The notes under the pieces are model-generated. The model made no database searches. It worked only from the letters and a program-made list of their open reading frames with translations, and was not told the origin of the DNA. A stretch of DNA of 64,000 nucleotides from Pseudomonas poae (lineage in GTDB: Bacteria; Pseudomonadota; Gammaproteobacteria; Pseudomonadales; Pseudomonadaceae), in contig CP110972.1 in the NCBI GenBank assembly GCA_028869255.1, positions 1,183,001 to 1,247,000 on the forward strand, in the 5' to 3' direction. The number at the start of each line of letters is the position of its first letter. The first letter of the stretch is position 1. Positions 1-7,911 of the stretch are shown piece by piece. Position numbers and translations under genes: made by a program.

Positions 1-746
1 AGGCAGAGGATATTTTTTCTGTCAGGTCATCTGCCGGTGTTACCGAAGTTAAATCCATATCCGCGGCAGTACGGAAGCTAGGCACCGCACAACGGCACCT
101 GCGAGGTGCACCAGAAGCGTTCCTCGCCAGACGAATCGTTGTCGGAGAAGGTCGGACAGAGCAAGGCATTGTTCGTGGCCTTGATAACTGCTGGGTTGAA
201 CGAGGAATGGACTCGTTGGCCGCCCAAGGCGTTGTCGCGGTCAATGGTTCAGGCAAAGACAGTGCCCCGGTGATCGCCGAGCATCTTTGTGACCTCGGTT
301 ATCAGGTGTTGATGTTGCTCGACTCCGACGAGCCGCCAAACCCCGCCGCAATGGCGAGAGCCCAGGCCAAAGGCGCTATATGCCTTCAGTGGCCAGGACA
401 ATATTCAACTGAAGAACGCCTGTTTATTGACTTGCCGTGGGGCGGGGTTGAGGCCGCAGTAAAATACGCGAGTGGGTGTGCCAGCACCGACAGTATCTTG
501 ACTGGTATTAACAAAACACTGAAAGTCATGGGCATCGACCAGATTGGTGACCTAGCCCTGCCTCCTTGGAGAGATGAGCCTAATTTCAGACTTGCTTTGG
601 GCAAAACAGCGAAGGAGGAAAGCTGGTTCAAGGACATCACCAGAGGGGAAGGTTTAGGGGAAATAATCGTGAACCATTTTCCTCCCCACGACGTGACGCC
701 CTTCGCGAATATCATCTCCGATCTGCGGAAGTGGATCGATGCTTGA
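1..746 (+). CDS. gajA: Gabija GajA-like OLD-family nuclease, C-terminal part
   Basis: The reading frame is open from base 3 to the stop at 746, so the 5' end (the ABC-type ATPase domain) lies outside the window. The visible ~247 residues carry a TOPRIM domain: the acidic nucleophile region VVGEGRTEQ (near base 140) and the metal-binding LLDSDEPP (near base 313). In Gabija, GajA is an ATP-regulated DNA-nicking enzyme that assembles with the helicase GajB and acts on phage DNA. The stop overlaps the next gene, a UvrD-like helicase, by 8 bases, which is the gajA-gajB arrangement. An internal ATG at 207 is not the real start because the TOPRIM motif begins upstream of it. A generic OLD nuclease paired with UvrD is the alternative name for the same arrangement. 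Confidence 0.82.
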   Translation, partial: AEDIFSVRSSAGVTEVKSISAAVRKLGTAQRHLRGAPEAFLARRIVVGEGRTEQGIVRGLDNCWVERGMDSLAAQGVVAVNGSGKDSAPVIAEHLCDLGYQVLMLLDSDEPPNPAAMARAQAKGAICLQWPGQYSTEERLFIDLPWGGVEAAVKYASGCASTDSILTGINKTLKVMGIDQIGDLALPPWRDEPNFRLALGKTAKEESWFKDITRGEGLGEIIVNHFPPHDVTPFANIISDLRKWIDA

Positions 747-2178
747 GTCGCCTGAGAATACGCTCAGCCTGTACATTTCTGGTTTGGAACGTGCAAGCAT
801 TGTTGCCGCAGCGGGGTGTGGAAAAACTGAGCAAATAGCACGGGCGGTGGCTTATTCAGGTCAGCGGCGCTTAATTCTCACGCATACACACGCGGGGGTA
901 GATGCGATCACCGCGAGACTTAACAAACTCTCGGTTCCTAGTGACAAGTTCAAGGTCGAGACCATCGCAGGCTGGTGTTTAAGATTCGCCACTTCGTTTC
1001 CCTTACGCTCAAAAATCAAAGCTCTTCGGCCGACTACTTCAGCAGAATGGAATGCCGTCTACGATGCCGCTCTGAGACTCCTTCAGACCAAGGCAGTCGC
1101 CGAAATCATTGGTGCTTCCTACGAAGGTTTGTTTGTAGACGAGTACCAGGATTGCTCACCTGTACAGCATCGGGTGGTTTGTCTTTTAGCCAATCAACTT
1201 TCCACCTGTATTTTCGGTGACCCACTGCAAGCGATCTTTGATTTCAAAGGGCAGAATCCAGTGAGCTGGGGGACGGAGGTTTATCCCGCGTTCCCTTTGG
1301 TAGCCGAGCTAAATACACCATGGCGGTGGAAGGCATCGAACAACACCCCCCTTGCTGATTGGTTACGAGATGTACGCAAAAAACTTGAAGCTGGGATGGC
1401 AGTCGATTTGAGGGCTGGTCCGGCATGTGTCGAATGGTTCGAGCTTCCTGATAATCCTATGTATCAGCAGCCCGTCATTTATGCGCAGTGCCTGAAATCT
1501 ATATACGACGGTGAGAGTGTGGTTGTCATTGGGAATAGCACCAACGAGGCAAGCCGGGCATCACTAGCGCAAAAGCTTTCAAAGAGAGCGTTCTCCACTA
1601 TTGAAGCGATCAACTGTAAATCTCTGGTCAAAAATGCAAAAGCAATCGAGGGTGCTGTGGGCCAGCAGCTTTTTGGCGCGTTACTGAATTTCGCCAGTGA
1701 GTGCATGACGGGTACTGACAAAACCCCAATGGAAAAAGCCATTGCCTCTCGCCTCAAGGGAGGTCGAGCCGGGATGAAATTTTCCCCATTGTTTCCTGTC
1801 ATTGATTCGCTGATCAGCACCAACACTGGGGACGCAGCGGTAACGTTCCTGGATGCTCTCAAAGCCATGCCGGGGACATATCTGTTCAGGCGCGAAATGT
1901 TTTACTCGATGCGCTCGGCGCTGATTCTGAGGGGGACCGTGGAGGGGTATACCCTAATGTCCGCTGTCGCGGAGGTGCAGAATAGGCAACGTCATATGGG
2001 GCGCAAGCTGCCGTTTCGTTGCATCGGCAGTACGCTGCTAGTGAAAGGGCTTGAATTCGACCATGCAGTGATAGTGCAGTCGGCCAATATGTCCGCGAAG
2101 GACTGGTATGTGGCCCTTACAAGAGCAACCAGAACCATCAGAATCGTCAGCTCGCAACCTGTCATTCGGATTGTCTAA
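739..2178 (+). CDS. gajB: Gabija GajB-like UvrD/Rep superfamily 1 helicase
   Basis: 479 residues, close to the short GajB helicases and much shorter than housekeeping UvrD (~720). Superfamily 1 motifs are visible: Walker A AAAGCGKTEQ (residues ~23-32), Walker B VDEYQD (~132), motif V-like LLVKGLEFDHAV (~434) and motif VI VALTRATR (~458). The start codon lies within the last codons of gajA, so translation is probably coupled. In Gabija the helicase subunit is thought to sense DNA or nucleotide changes and to act with the GajA nuclease. The gene is complete. Its position upstream of a Qat operon on the same strand marks a defence island. Confidence 0.85.
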   Translation: MLESPENTLSLYISGLERASIVAAAGCGKTEQIARAVAYSGQRRLILTHTHAGVDAITARLNKLSVPSDKFKVETIAGWCLRFATSFPLRSKIKALRPTTSAEWNAVYDAALRLLQTKAVAEIIGASYEGLFVDEYQDCSPVQHRVVCLLANQLSTCIFGDPLQAIFDFKGQNPVSWGTEVYPAFPLVAELNTPWRWKASNNTPLADWLRDVRKKLEAGMAVDLRAGPACVEWFELPDNPMYQQPVIYAQCLKSIYDGESVVVIGNSTNEASRASLAQKLSKRAFSTIEAINCKSLVKNAKAIEGAVGQQLFGALLNFASECMTGTDKTPMEKAIASRLKGGRAGMKFSPLFPVIDSLISTNTGDAAVTFLDALKAMPGTYLFRREMFYSMRSALILRGTVEGYTLMSAVAEVQNRQRHMGRKLPFRCIGSTLLVKGLEFDHAVIVQSANMSAKDWYVALTRATRTIRIVSSQPVIRIV

Positions 2179-2183
2179 GAACC

Positions 2184-2396
2184 ATGGCTTGCAGGTTCTT
2201 TTTCGGACTGCACTCTGTGGTCGAGCCAGTAGTACAACTTCAACGCTACGGACTTTATCCCAGCAGGGCATTTAGCTTAGTGAGTGCTGGTCATATCCAT
2301 GCAATTGGGTGGTCAGAGCGAATGCAATTCATTGGTCCGAATGATGCATTTAAGAATGGTTATGACGGGGAGGTCTATGTCCTGCAACTGAACTGA
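2184..2396 (+). CDS. small hypothetical protein after gajB
   Basis: A 70-residue frame beginning five bases after the gajB stop. The composition looks protein-like, with mixed hydrophobic and charged residues and an FIGPNDAF stretch, but I recognise no domain and see no strong ribosome binding site in the short spacer. It could be a real small gene co-transcribed with Gabija, a fragment left by rearrangement, or chance. It occupies most of the 370-base gap between gajB and qatA; the rest (2397-2548) shows nothing beyond a probable promoter region for qat. Confidence 0.3.
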   Translation: MACRFFFGLHSVVEPVVQLQRYGLYPSRAFSLVSAGHIHAIGWSERMQFIGPNDAFKNGYDGEVYVLQLN

Positions 2397-2548
2397 GACA
2401 TTTGCAATCTTGAGCGTCATAGAGCGCAGGGCGCAAATGGAGATTACCCTGGTGCTTAGACAGCAAGGATCGCGCGATGAGATTTTGACTAGTATCCGCT
2501 TCCTTCTGCCAGCATTTCTGAATGGAATACCTTGGGAGAGCTAGGCGA

Positions 2549-4513
2549 GTGATTCTGACTGACAACGAAACAAAAGTTGACTTGCTCAACAATGAGGCGA
2601 TCGCAACAACCATTATCGAGTTGTTGCGTGAAAAGCCAGATCACCCGGTTACGATTGGGGTTCATGGAGATTGGGGCGCCGGAAAGTCCAGTGTTTTGGA
2701 AATGATCGAGACAGGTTTTTTGGGACAGGACGACGTGCTTTGCCTCAAGTTCAACGGCTGGCGCTTCCAGGGCTTTGAAGATGCCAAGATCGCACTGATC
2801 GAGGGGATAGTTACTGGTCTGGTTGAAAAACGTCCTGCTCTGACGAAGGCTGGAGGGGCTGTTAAGGATGTCTTCAATCGAATTGATTGGTTAAAGGTTG
2901 CCAAGCGTGCAGGAGGCCTGGCTCTCACTGCATTTACCGGCATCCCAACTCCGGACCAGATCAATGCCATCGTGGGAACGCTCGAAGGAATGTTCGCCGA
3001 TCCTGCTAAATTGGCGACGAAAGAAAATCTCTCGTCTGCAATCGACGGCGTGAAGTCGATGTTAAGGCCGGCTGAAACAAAAAACGTTCCGGAGGAGGTC
3101 GAAGCTTTTAGGAAGGCCTTTGACAAGCTCTTGAAGGATGCCGGAATCAATCAGCTCATCGTCTTGATTGATGATCTTGACCGCTGTTTACCAGATACTG
3201 CTATCGAAACACTCGAAGCAATTCGTCTGTTCGTCTTCACCGCGCGCACCGCCTTCGTTGTCGCCGCTGATGAGGCGATGATCGAGTATGCGGTGCGTAA
3301 GCATTTTCCGGACTTACCAGAAACGACGGGACCGCGTGACTACGCTCGAAATTACCTAGAAAAACTCATTCAGGTGCCATTTCGCATCCCGGCTTTAGGT
3401 GAAACAGAAACGCGGATATACGTGACGCTGTTGTTGACGGGGGCTGAGGTCGGTGAAGAGGATGCGGGTTACGCGAAGCTCATTGCTGTCGCGCGCGAAT
3501 GCTTAAAACGACCATGGGAGAACGCTGGCCTTGATGCCGCGACGATCAAATCGACGCTAGGAAAGCAGGCAGAGAAAGCCAACAACGCCCTCGTGCTTAG
3601 CGACCAGCTCGGCCCCATCCTGGCAAGTGGCGCCAAAGGCAATCCGCGCCAGATTAAGCGTTTTCTCAACACGCTGTTGTTGCGAGAGCGTATGGCCACC
3701 GCGCGCGGATTCGGTGACGACATCACCTTGCCCGTGTTGGCCAAACTGATGCTCGCTGAGCGCTTCATTCCGCGACTGTTTGAGCAGATCGCATTTGTAG
3801 CGGCTGTCCACCCAAAGGGGCACTGCGAGGATCTTGAGACGCTTGAGAAGAGCCTTGCTGTCGATGATTCCGGTGCGAAGGTTGACAGCAAACCTCTTGG
3901 GACCCACACAGGTAAAGGCTCCATTGCAATGGAAACTGTATTGCCGGTTCCCGAGAGCGCCGTATTTGCCGAGTGGAGCTCTTCGGGAATGGTACGCGAC
4001 TGGGCGCAGGTCAAGCCCCTGCTGTCTGGGATTGATCTTCGTCCCTATCTTTTCGTGACGAAGGACAAAAAGGACTACTTCGGTCCGGTGTCGGTGTTGG
4101 GACACTTGGCGAGCGTGGTGGAAAAATTGTTCGGTGGAAAAATGATGGTGCAGGGCTATGAAGCCGAGCTGAAGCTTCTTGTACAGCCCGAAGCCGACAA
4201 AGTTTTCGAGGCAGTGCGTACCCGAATCATGGGCGCTGGTGCCTTTGAGACCATGCCGGCGGGTGTAGATGGCCTTGTCGTACTGGCCAAGGCGCAGCCT
4301 GGGCTTCAAAATAAACTAATGGACTTCCTAGAGGCTCTACCGAGCAGTAAGTGTGGGCCATGGGCCGTTCGGGGCTGGCAAGGCGTCATCAAGGACACGG
4401 AGTGCGTAGCGCGCCTGAAAGCGCTGCTCACACAATGGAGCAAACTGACTGACAATCCGTTGCTGAAACAGACTGCCGAGTTGGCGCTGAAAGACACGAA
4501 AGGAGTTCGGTAA
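2549..4513 (+). CDS. qatA: QatA, KAP-family P-loop ATPase of the Qat anti-phage system
   Basis: About 654 residues. Walker A is GDWGAGKSS near the N-terminus and the KAP Walker B is LIVLIDDLDRCL around residue 210; KAP NTPases have this long insertion between the two motifs. A GTG at 2549 is preferred over the ATG at 2522 because GGGAGAG lies eight bases before it and the expected N-terminus (ILTDNET...) starts there. QatA is the ATPase of the four-gene Qat system (QatA-B-C-D). The TAA stop shares one base with the qatB ATG. All four genes follow in canonical order with overlapping ends, so this is a complete Qat operon. Confidence 0.88.
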   Translation: MILTDNETKVDLLNNEAIATTIIELLREKPDHPVTIGVHGDWGAGKSSVLEMIETGFLGQDDVLCLKFNGWRFQGFEDAKIALIEGIVTGLVEKRPALTKAGGAVKDVFNRIDWLKVAKRAGGLALTAFTGIPTPDQINAIVGTLEGMFADPAKLATKENLSSAIDGVKSMLRPAETKNVPEEVEAFRKAFDKLLKDAGINQLIVLIDDLDRCLPDTAIETLEAIRLFVFTARTAFVVAADEAMIEYAVRKHFPDLPETTGPRDYARNYLEKLIQVPFRIPALGETETRIYVTLLLTGAEVGEEDAGYAKLIAVARECLKRPWENAGLDAATIKSTLGKQAEKANNALVLSDQLGPILASGAKGNPRQIKRFLNTLLLRERMATARGFGDDITLPVLAKLMLAERFIPRLFEQIAFVAAVHPKGHCEDLETLEKSLAVDDSGAKVDSKPLGTHTGKGSIAMETVLPVPESAVFAEWSSSGMVRDWAQVKPLLSGIDLRPYLFVTKDKKDYFGPVSVLGHLASVVEKLFGGKMMVQGYEAELKLLVQPEADKVFEAVRTRIMGAGAFETMPAGVDGLVVLAKAQPGLQNKLMDFLEALPSSKCGPWAVRGWQGVIKDTECVARLKALLTQWSKLTDNPLLKQTAELALKDTKGVR

Positions 4514-5375
4514 TGGGGACGTCAACGGCATACGGTGGTCCGGGCGGCGGTACGCCGCTGGTGCCTTCATGGTTGGGAGAGTCGCCTGCCACAGGCGAAG
4601 GGGGGAAGCCAACGGCGTCGCACCGGCTGATGGCGTATCGCCTCCAGTAGCGCCCAATCGGCCGGCTATTCCAGCTTCGGCCGATCCTCAACGTTTTTCT
4701 GGAGCACGAAGTAGCTTTACCCGTTTTGCCGGGTCGGGTGGTACTGACCGCGCTAGCCTTGGACGCGCTGTCTCGCGCTACGTTTCCACATCCTCGGGAG
4801 GCGCACGGCAAGCGGCACAGCGCATGGGGGCTTCACGTGGTGCCGGAGCTAGATTGCTGGGTTTTTTGGCAGATGCGCAAACCCGTGGTGTGCGTGAAGC
4901 GCTACGCTCGTTGGAGCTTGAGTCACTCGCAGGACGTCCCATAGCAGAGATCTTCGTCGGTTTGGCCGACTACATCTGTCCTGGGGCAGGCACCGTCGAC
5001 GAAGGTATCGCGCGTGAGGCGTACATCGAAACAATCATTGAATTGACCACCGAGGGGCTAACGGACCTTTCAACCTTCACTCCTGACCAAATGCAAACAG
5101 TGTTCGAGCTGTATACAACACACGCCATTGAAGCGAGAATTTGCAACGACATCGGCACGAAGGCGGTAACGATGCCAACAAGCGCGCAGGCGGCACACCG
5201 TGTGGAAGCCCAACTACGCGATTTCATCCGAGGGGGTGTTAGCGATGCGCTCACGAGGGCGCGTAGCGAATCTCCACATTTGACCCCGGAGCGCATCCAG
5301 TCATTCGTGGACACTGTGTACGAGTCCGCGTTCGCTATCCTACAATCGCTCGGTGACGCAGAGGCGGACCAATGA
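4513..5375 (+). pseudogene. qatB: QatB of the Qat system, frameshifted near its N-terminus
   Basis: The start at 4513 gives an N-terminus MGTSTAYGGPGGGTPLVPSW, typical of QatB as I remember the family, but this frame stops at 4650. The rest of the protein (FSGARSSFTRFAGSGG onward to 5375) is in the frame one base back. A run of six G at 4600-4605 is the likely site: with seven G the two parts join into one ~287-residue protein with a proline/alanine-rich linker. QatB has no assigned enzymatic role; it is required for Qat defence. The gene overlaps qatC by four bases (ATGA). The indel could be a sequencing error, real inactivation, or a phase-variable G tract. Confidence 0.8.
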
Positions 5376-6739
5376 AACGACAACTCATTGCTGGTCGCCT
5401 CGGACTTGACGACGATACCGACATTCCTATGGGCGCGGACGAACAGCGGACCTTGCTGCAGATGGTTGTGGGGGATAAGTCGCTTGATCACGGCATTGGA
5501 AGTGCCCTGACGAGTTTGAAGAAACTGGGCATTTTCCCATCGGAGATTGGCATTGATCTGCTGGTGGTCGCAGCGCATGTCCATGCGGCCGACACCCGTA
5601 TATCTCGTGTCGAACAGTCGCAGGACTCGTGGACGCGGGAAATCCGTCTGGTCATTCCAGTTAGCGAACCAGAGCGCTGGACTGGCGCAGTTCCAACTCT
5701 GACGAAAATATTGAATTTCTTGACCGGCGACCGCTGGACAATCGGATTTCGGGCGCGGCCGCCTAGGTTCGCTTTCATCGCACAAGAAGCACCTCCTACC
5801 TTGATCGCACCACCGTTCGATTCCGTGAGTTTGTTCTCAGGTGGTTTGGATAGTTTGATTGGCGCAATTGATCTTTTGGAGGCCGGAGCGACACCGCTCC
5901 TGGTCAGTCACTTTGGTGAAAGCGCAACCAGCGATGCTCAAAGTAAGCTCTTCGGTGTCTTGAAGAAACACTACAACAAGTCATCATTTGAGCGTTTGCG
6001 CGTGGGCATGACATTCGACGATGGGTTGGTCGAGAATGTCGGATCTGAGAACAGCACGCGGGGCCGTTCATTTCTGTTCTTCGCACTGGGTGTGTTTGCT
6101 GGAACCGGTCTGGACAAGGCCTTCGTACTGCAGGTGCCTGAGAACGGGCTGATTGCGTTGAACGTTCCTCTTGACCCATTGCGCCTAGGTTCAAACAGCA
6201 CACGCACCACTCATCCCTACTATATGGGGCGTTGGAACGAGCTGCTTGTTGAACTGGATATCAACGGACGTATCAATAACCCTTGCTGGGACAAAACCAA
6301 AGGGGAAATGGCATCAAATTGCCGTAGTCAGCCATTGCTGACCCAGCTCGCACCGGATTCGCTGTCGTGCTCATCGCCGACAAAAGGACGCTGGCAGGGT
6401 TTAGGTATTGAGCATTGCGGGTACTGTTTGCCCTGTTTGATTCGACGTGCCGCATTAGATGGCGCATGGGGAGTGGGAGTGGACAAGACGACCTATACGG
6501 TGCCCGATCTTCGCGCCGATATCCTGGACACCCGTGAGTCTACGGGTAAGCAAGTAAGGTCTTTTCAGTACGCGATCGAACGTCTGCGTGGGCGGCCACA
6601 ACTCGCAAACCTCCTAATCCATAAGCCGGGCTCGCTCGTCGACGAGGTTGCGCACCTCGATCAGCTCGCCGATGTTTATCGTCGAGGCCTTGAAGAAGTT
6701 GCTCGGCTGATTGATGGCGTTGAGACGAGGCCACGCTGA
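5372..6739 (+). CDS. qatC: QatC, QueC-like PP-loop enzyme of the Qat system
   Basis: 455 residues, about twice the size of housekeeping QueC, with a ~150-residue N-terminal extension. The PP-loop ATP-binding motif SLFSGGLDSLIGA sits near residue 152, and a zinc-binding cluster HCGYCLPC near residue 350, as in QueC 7-cyano-7-deazaguanine synthases. This suggests a nucleobase- or protein-modifying chemistry within Qat, but its substrate there is not known to me. The gene starts inside the end of qatB and its TGA shares a base with the qatD ATG, so all four are translationally coupled. Confidence 0.88.
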   Translation: MKRQLIAGRLGLDDDTDIPMGADEQRTLLQMVVGDKSLDHGIGSALTSLKKLGIFPSEIGIDLLVVAAHVHAADTRISRVEQSQDSWTREIRLVIPVSEPERWTGAVPTLTKILNFLTGDRWTIGFRARPPRFAFIAQEAPPTLIAPPFDSVSLFSGGLDSLIGAIDLLEAGATPLLVSHFGESATSDAQSKLFGVLKKHYNKSSFERLRVGMTFDDGLVENVGSENSTRGRSFLFFALGVFAGTGLDKAFVLQVPENGLIALNVPLDPLRLGSNSTRTTHPYYMGRWNELLVELDINGRINNPCWDKTKGEMASNCRSQPLLTQLAPDSLSCSSPTKGRWQGLGIEHCGYCLPCLIRRAALDGAWGVGVDKTTYTVPDLRADILDTRESTGKQVRSFQYAIERLRGRPQLANLLIHKPGSLVDEVAHLDQLADVYRRGLEEVARLIDGVETRPR

Positions 6740-7512
6740 TGTCGGGATCGGATAGAAGCGTTACAGCTGGCCTTGTGGATTTTCACTGTCATTTGGATCT
6801 GTACCCGGATCATCCAGGCGCGGTTCAAGAGGCGGAGAATGCGGGAGTGTTCACGTTGGCTGTGACGACGACTCCGCTAGCGTGGCCACGGAATCATGAG
6901 CTAGCCCAGCGCACGCGTTACGTGCGCGCCGCGCTGGGACTTCATCCGCAGTTGGTTGAGGAAAGATTTGGCGAGCTCGATCTGTGGGATCGATATCTGC
7001 CAGAGACGCGTTATGTTGGGGAGGTAGGCCTAGATGCGGGGCCGCGCTTCTACAAGTCATTTGATCTGCAGAAGCAAGTCTTTCAGCATGTTCTGCAGCG
7101 CTGCGCGGAAGCAGGGGGCAAGATCATCACGGTCCACAGCGTCCGATCGGCTAAGATCGTACTCGATCACATCGAGTCCTATTTGCCACCTCTACGAGGA
7201 AAAGTGGTACTCCACTGGTTTACGGGCACGAAATCGGAGGCTGCACGCGCGCTCGAACTGGGATGCTATTTCTCGATAAACGCCGCGATGCTGGAAAATC
7301 CGAGACACGTGACCGTGGTCTCCACGATCCCGATAAACAGATTGTTGACGGAAACAGATGGACCTTTTACCAAGACCGGCTCGAGATCTTCTAAACCAGC
7401 AGATGTTGAGGTGGTTGTTGAAAAGCTCGCGCGCCTGCATAACGTTGCCCCTGCCACGATCGCCGCGACCGTACGGGATAATCTACGCACCTTGTTAGAA
7501 CACGGGGAATAG
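6739..7512 (+). CDS. qatD: QatD, TatD-like metal-dependent hydrolase of the Qat system
   Basis: 257 residues, the usual TatD length. Metal-binding positions are visible: DFHCHLD near residue 14 (HxH), the glutamate in YVGEVGLD (~93), histidines in ITVHS (~130) and VLHWFTG (~157), and the aspartate in LLTETDGP (~205). TatD proteins are TIM-barrel DNases; in Qat this one closes the operon. The start overlaps the qatC stop. No further qat gene follows; a small unknown gene lies 91 bases downstream. Confidence 0.88.
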   Translation: MSGSDRSVTAGLVDFHCHLDLYPDHPGAVQEAENAGVFTLAVTTTPLAWPRNHELAQRTRYVRAALGLHPQLVEERFGELDLWDRYLPETRYVGEVGLDAGPRFYKSFDLQKQVFQHVLQRCAEAGGKIITVHSVRSAKIVLDHIESYLPPLRGKVVLHWFTGTKSEAARALELGCYFSINAAMLENPRHVTVVSTIPINRLLTETDGPFTKTGSRSSKPADVEVVVEKLARLHNVAPATIAATVRDNLRTLLEHGE

Positions 7513-7603
7513 ATAGACTCTATGGTGCGCTGATGGGGCTGGACCTATTTTCGCGACCAATTTTTTCTCATTATCATTTGTTTAAAAGATGAGGATTGCA
7601 GCA

Positions 7604-7861
7604 ATGCCACTCACAGAAAAAGACGTTGCAGATATGAAGACGCTGATTAAGGACCGAGTAGCGAACTACCCTAGGCTAAACGAAATGGTTGCTACGGGAT
7701 TGCTGATCTATAAATCCGGCTGGTATGAGGCAACGGGCAAGGAGGCTTATGACTCCATCATTCAATACGCTACCTCGATTCGAGTAAGCAAAGAGGGGAA
7801 GGCACAGATCAAGGTCGCACGCGAAAGTAAAAGGTTGAAGGCTATAGCGGCAAAGTTGTGA
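7604..7861 (+). CDS. small hypothetical protein downstream of qat
   Basis: 85 residues from the ATG at 7604, which has GAGGA eight bases upstream; an earlier in-frame ATG at 7589 lacks such a site. The protein is basic and probably helical (MPLTEKDVADMKTLIKDR...), with no domain I recognise and no membrane segment. It lies on the same strand as Qat but 91 bases away, so it may have its own promoter. It could be an accessory defence gene or ordinary ICE cargo; nothing in the sequence decides. Confidence 0.6.
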   Translation: MPLTEKDVADMKTLIKDRVANYPRLNEMVATGLLIYKSGWYEATGKEAYDSIIQYATSIRVSKEGKAQIKVARESKRLKAIAAKL

Positions 7862-7870
7862 CTGCGATAG

Positions 7871-7896
7871 GGGGCGGCGCTTTCGCGCCAAGCCCC
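7871..7896. terminator. GC-rich hairpin between convergent genes
   Basis: GGGGC and GGCGC arms pair with GCGCC and GCCCC around a TTTC loop, with two unpaired A. It sits between the small plus-strand gene (ends 7861) and the relaxase gene (ends 7912, minus strand). No long T run follows on either side, so termination is plausible but not certain. Confidence 0.4.
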
Positions 7897-7911
7897 ACGA
7901 TAGATACATAC

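Noticed and set aside
4513..4653. programmed -1 frameshift in qatB
   Set aside because: The G6 tract lacks a clear slippery heptamer with a downstream stem, and ten other genes have similar indels, so a sequencing or mutational indel is simpler.
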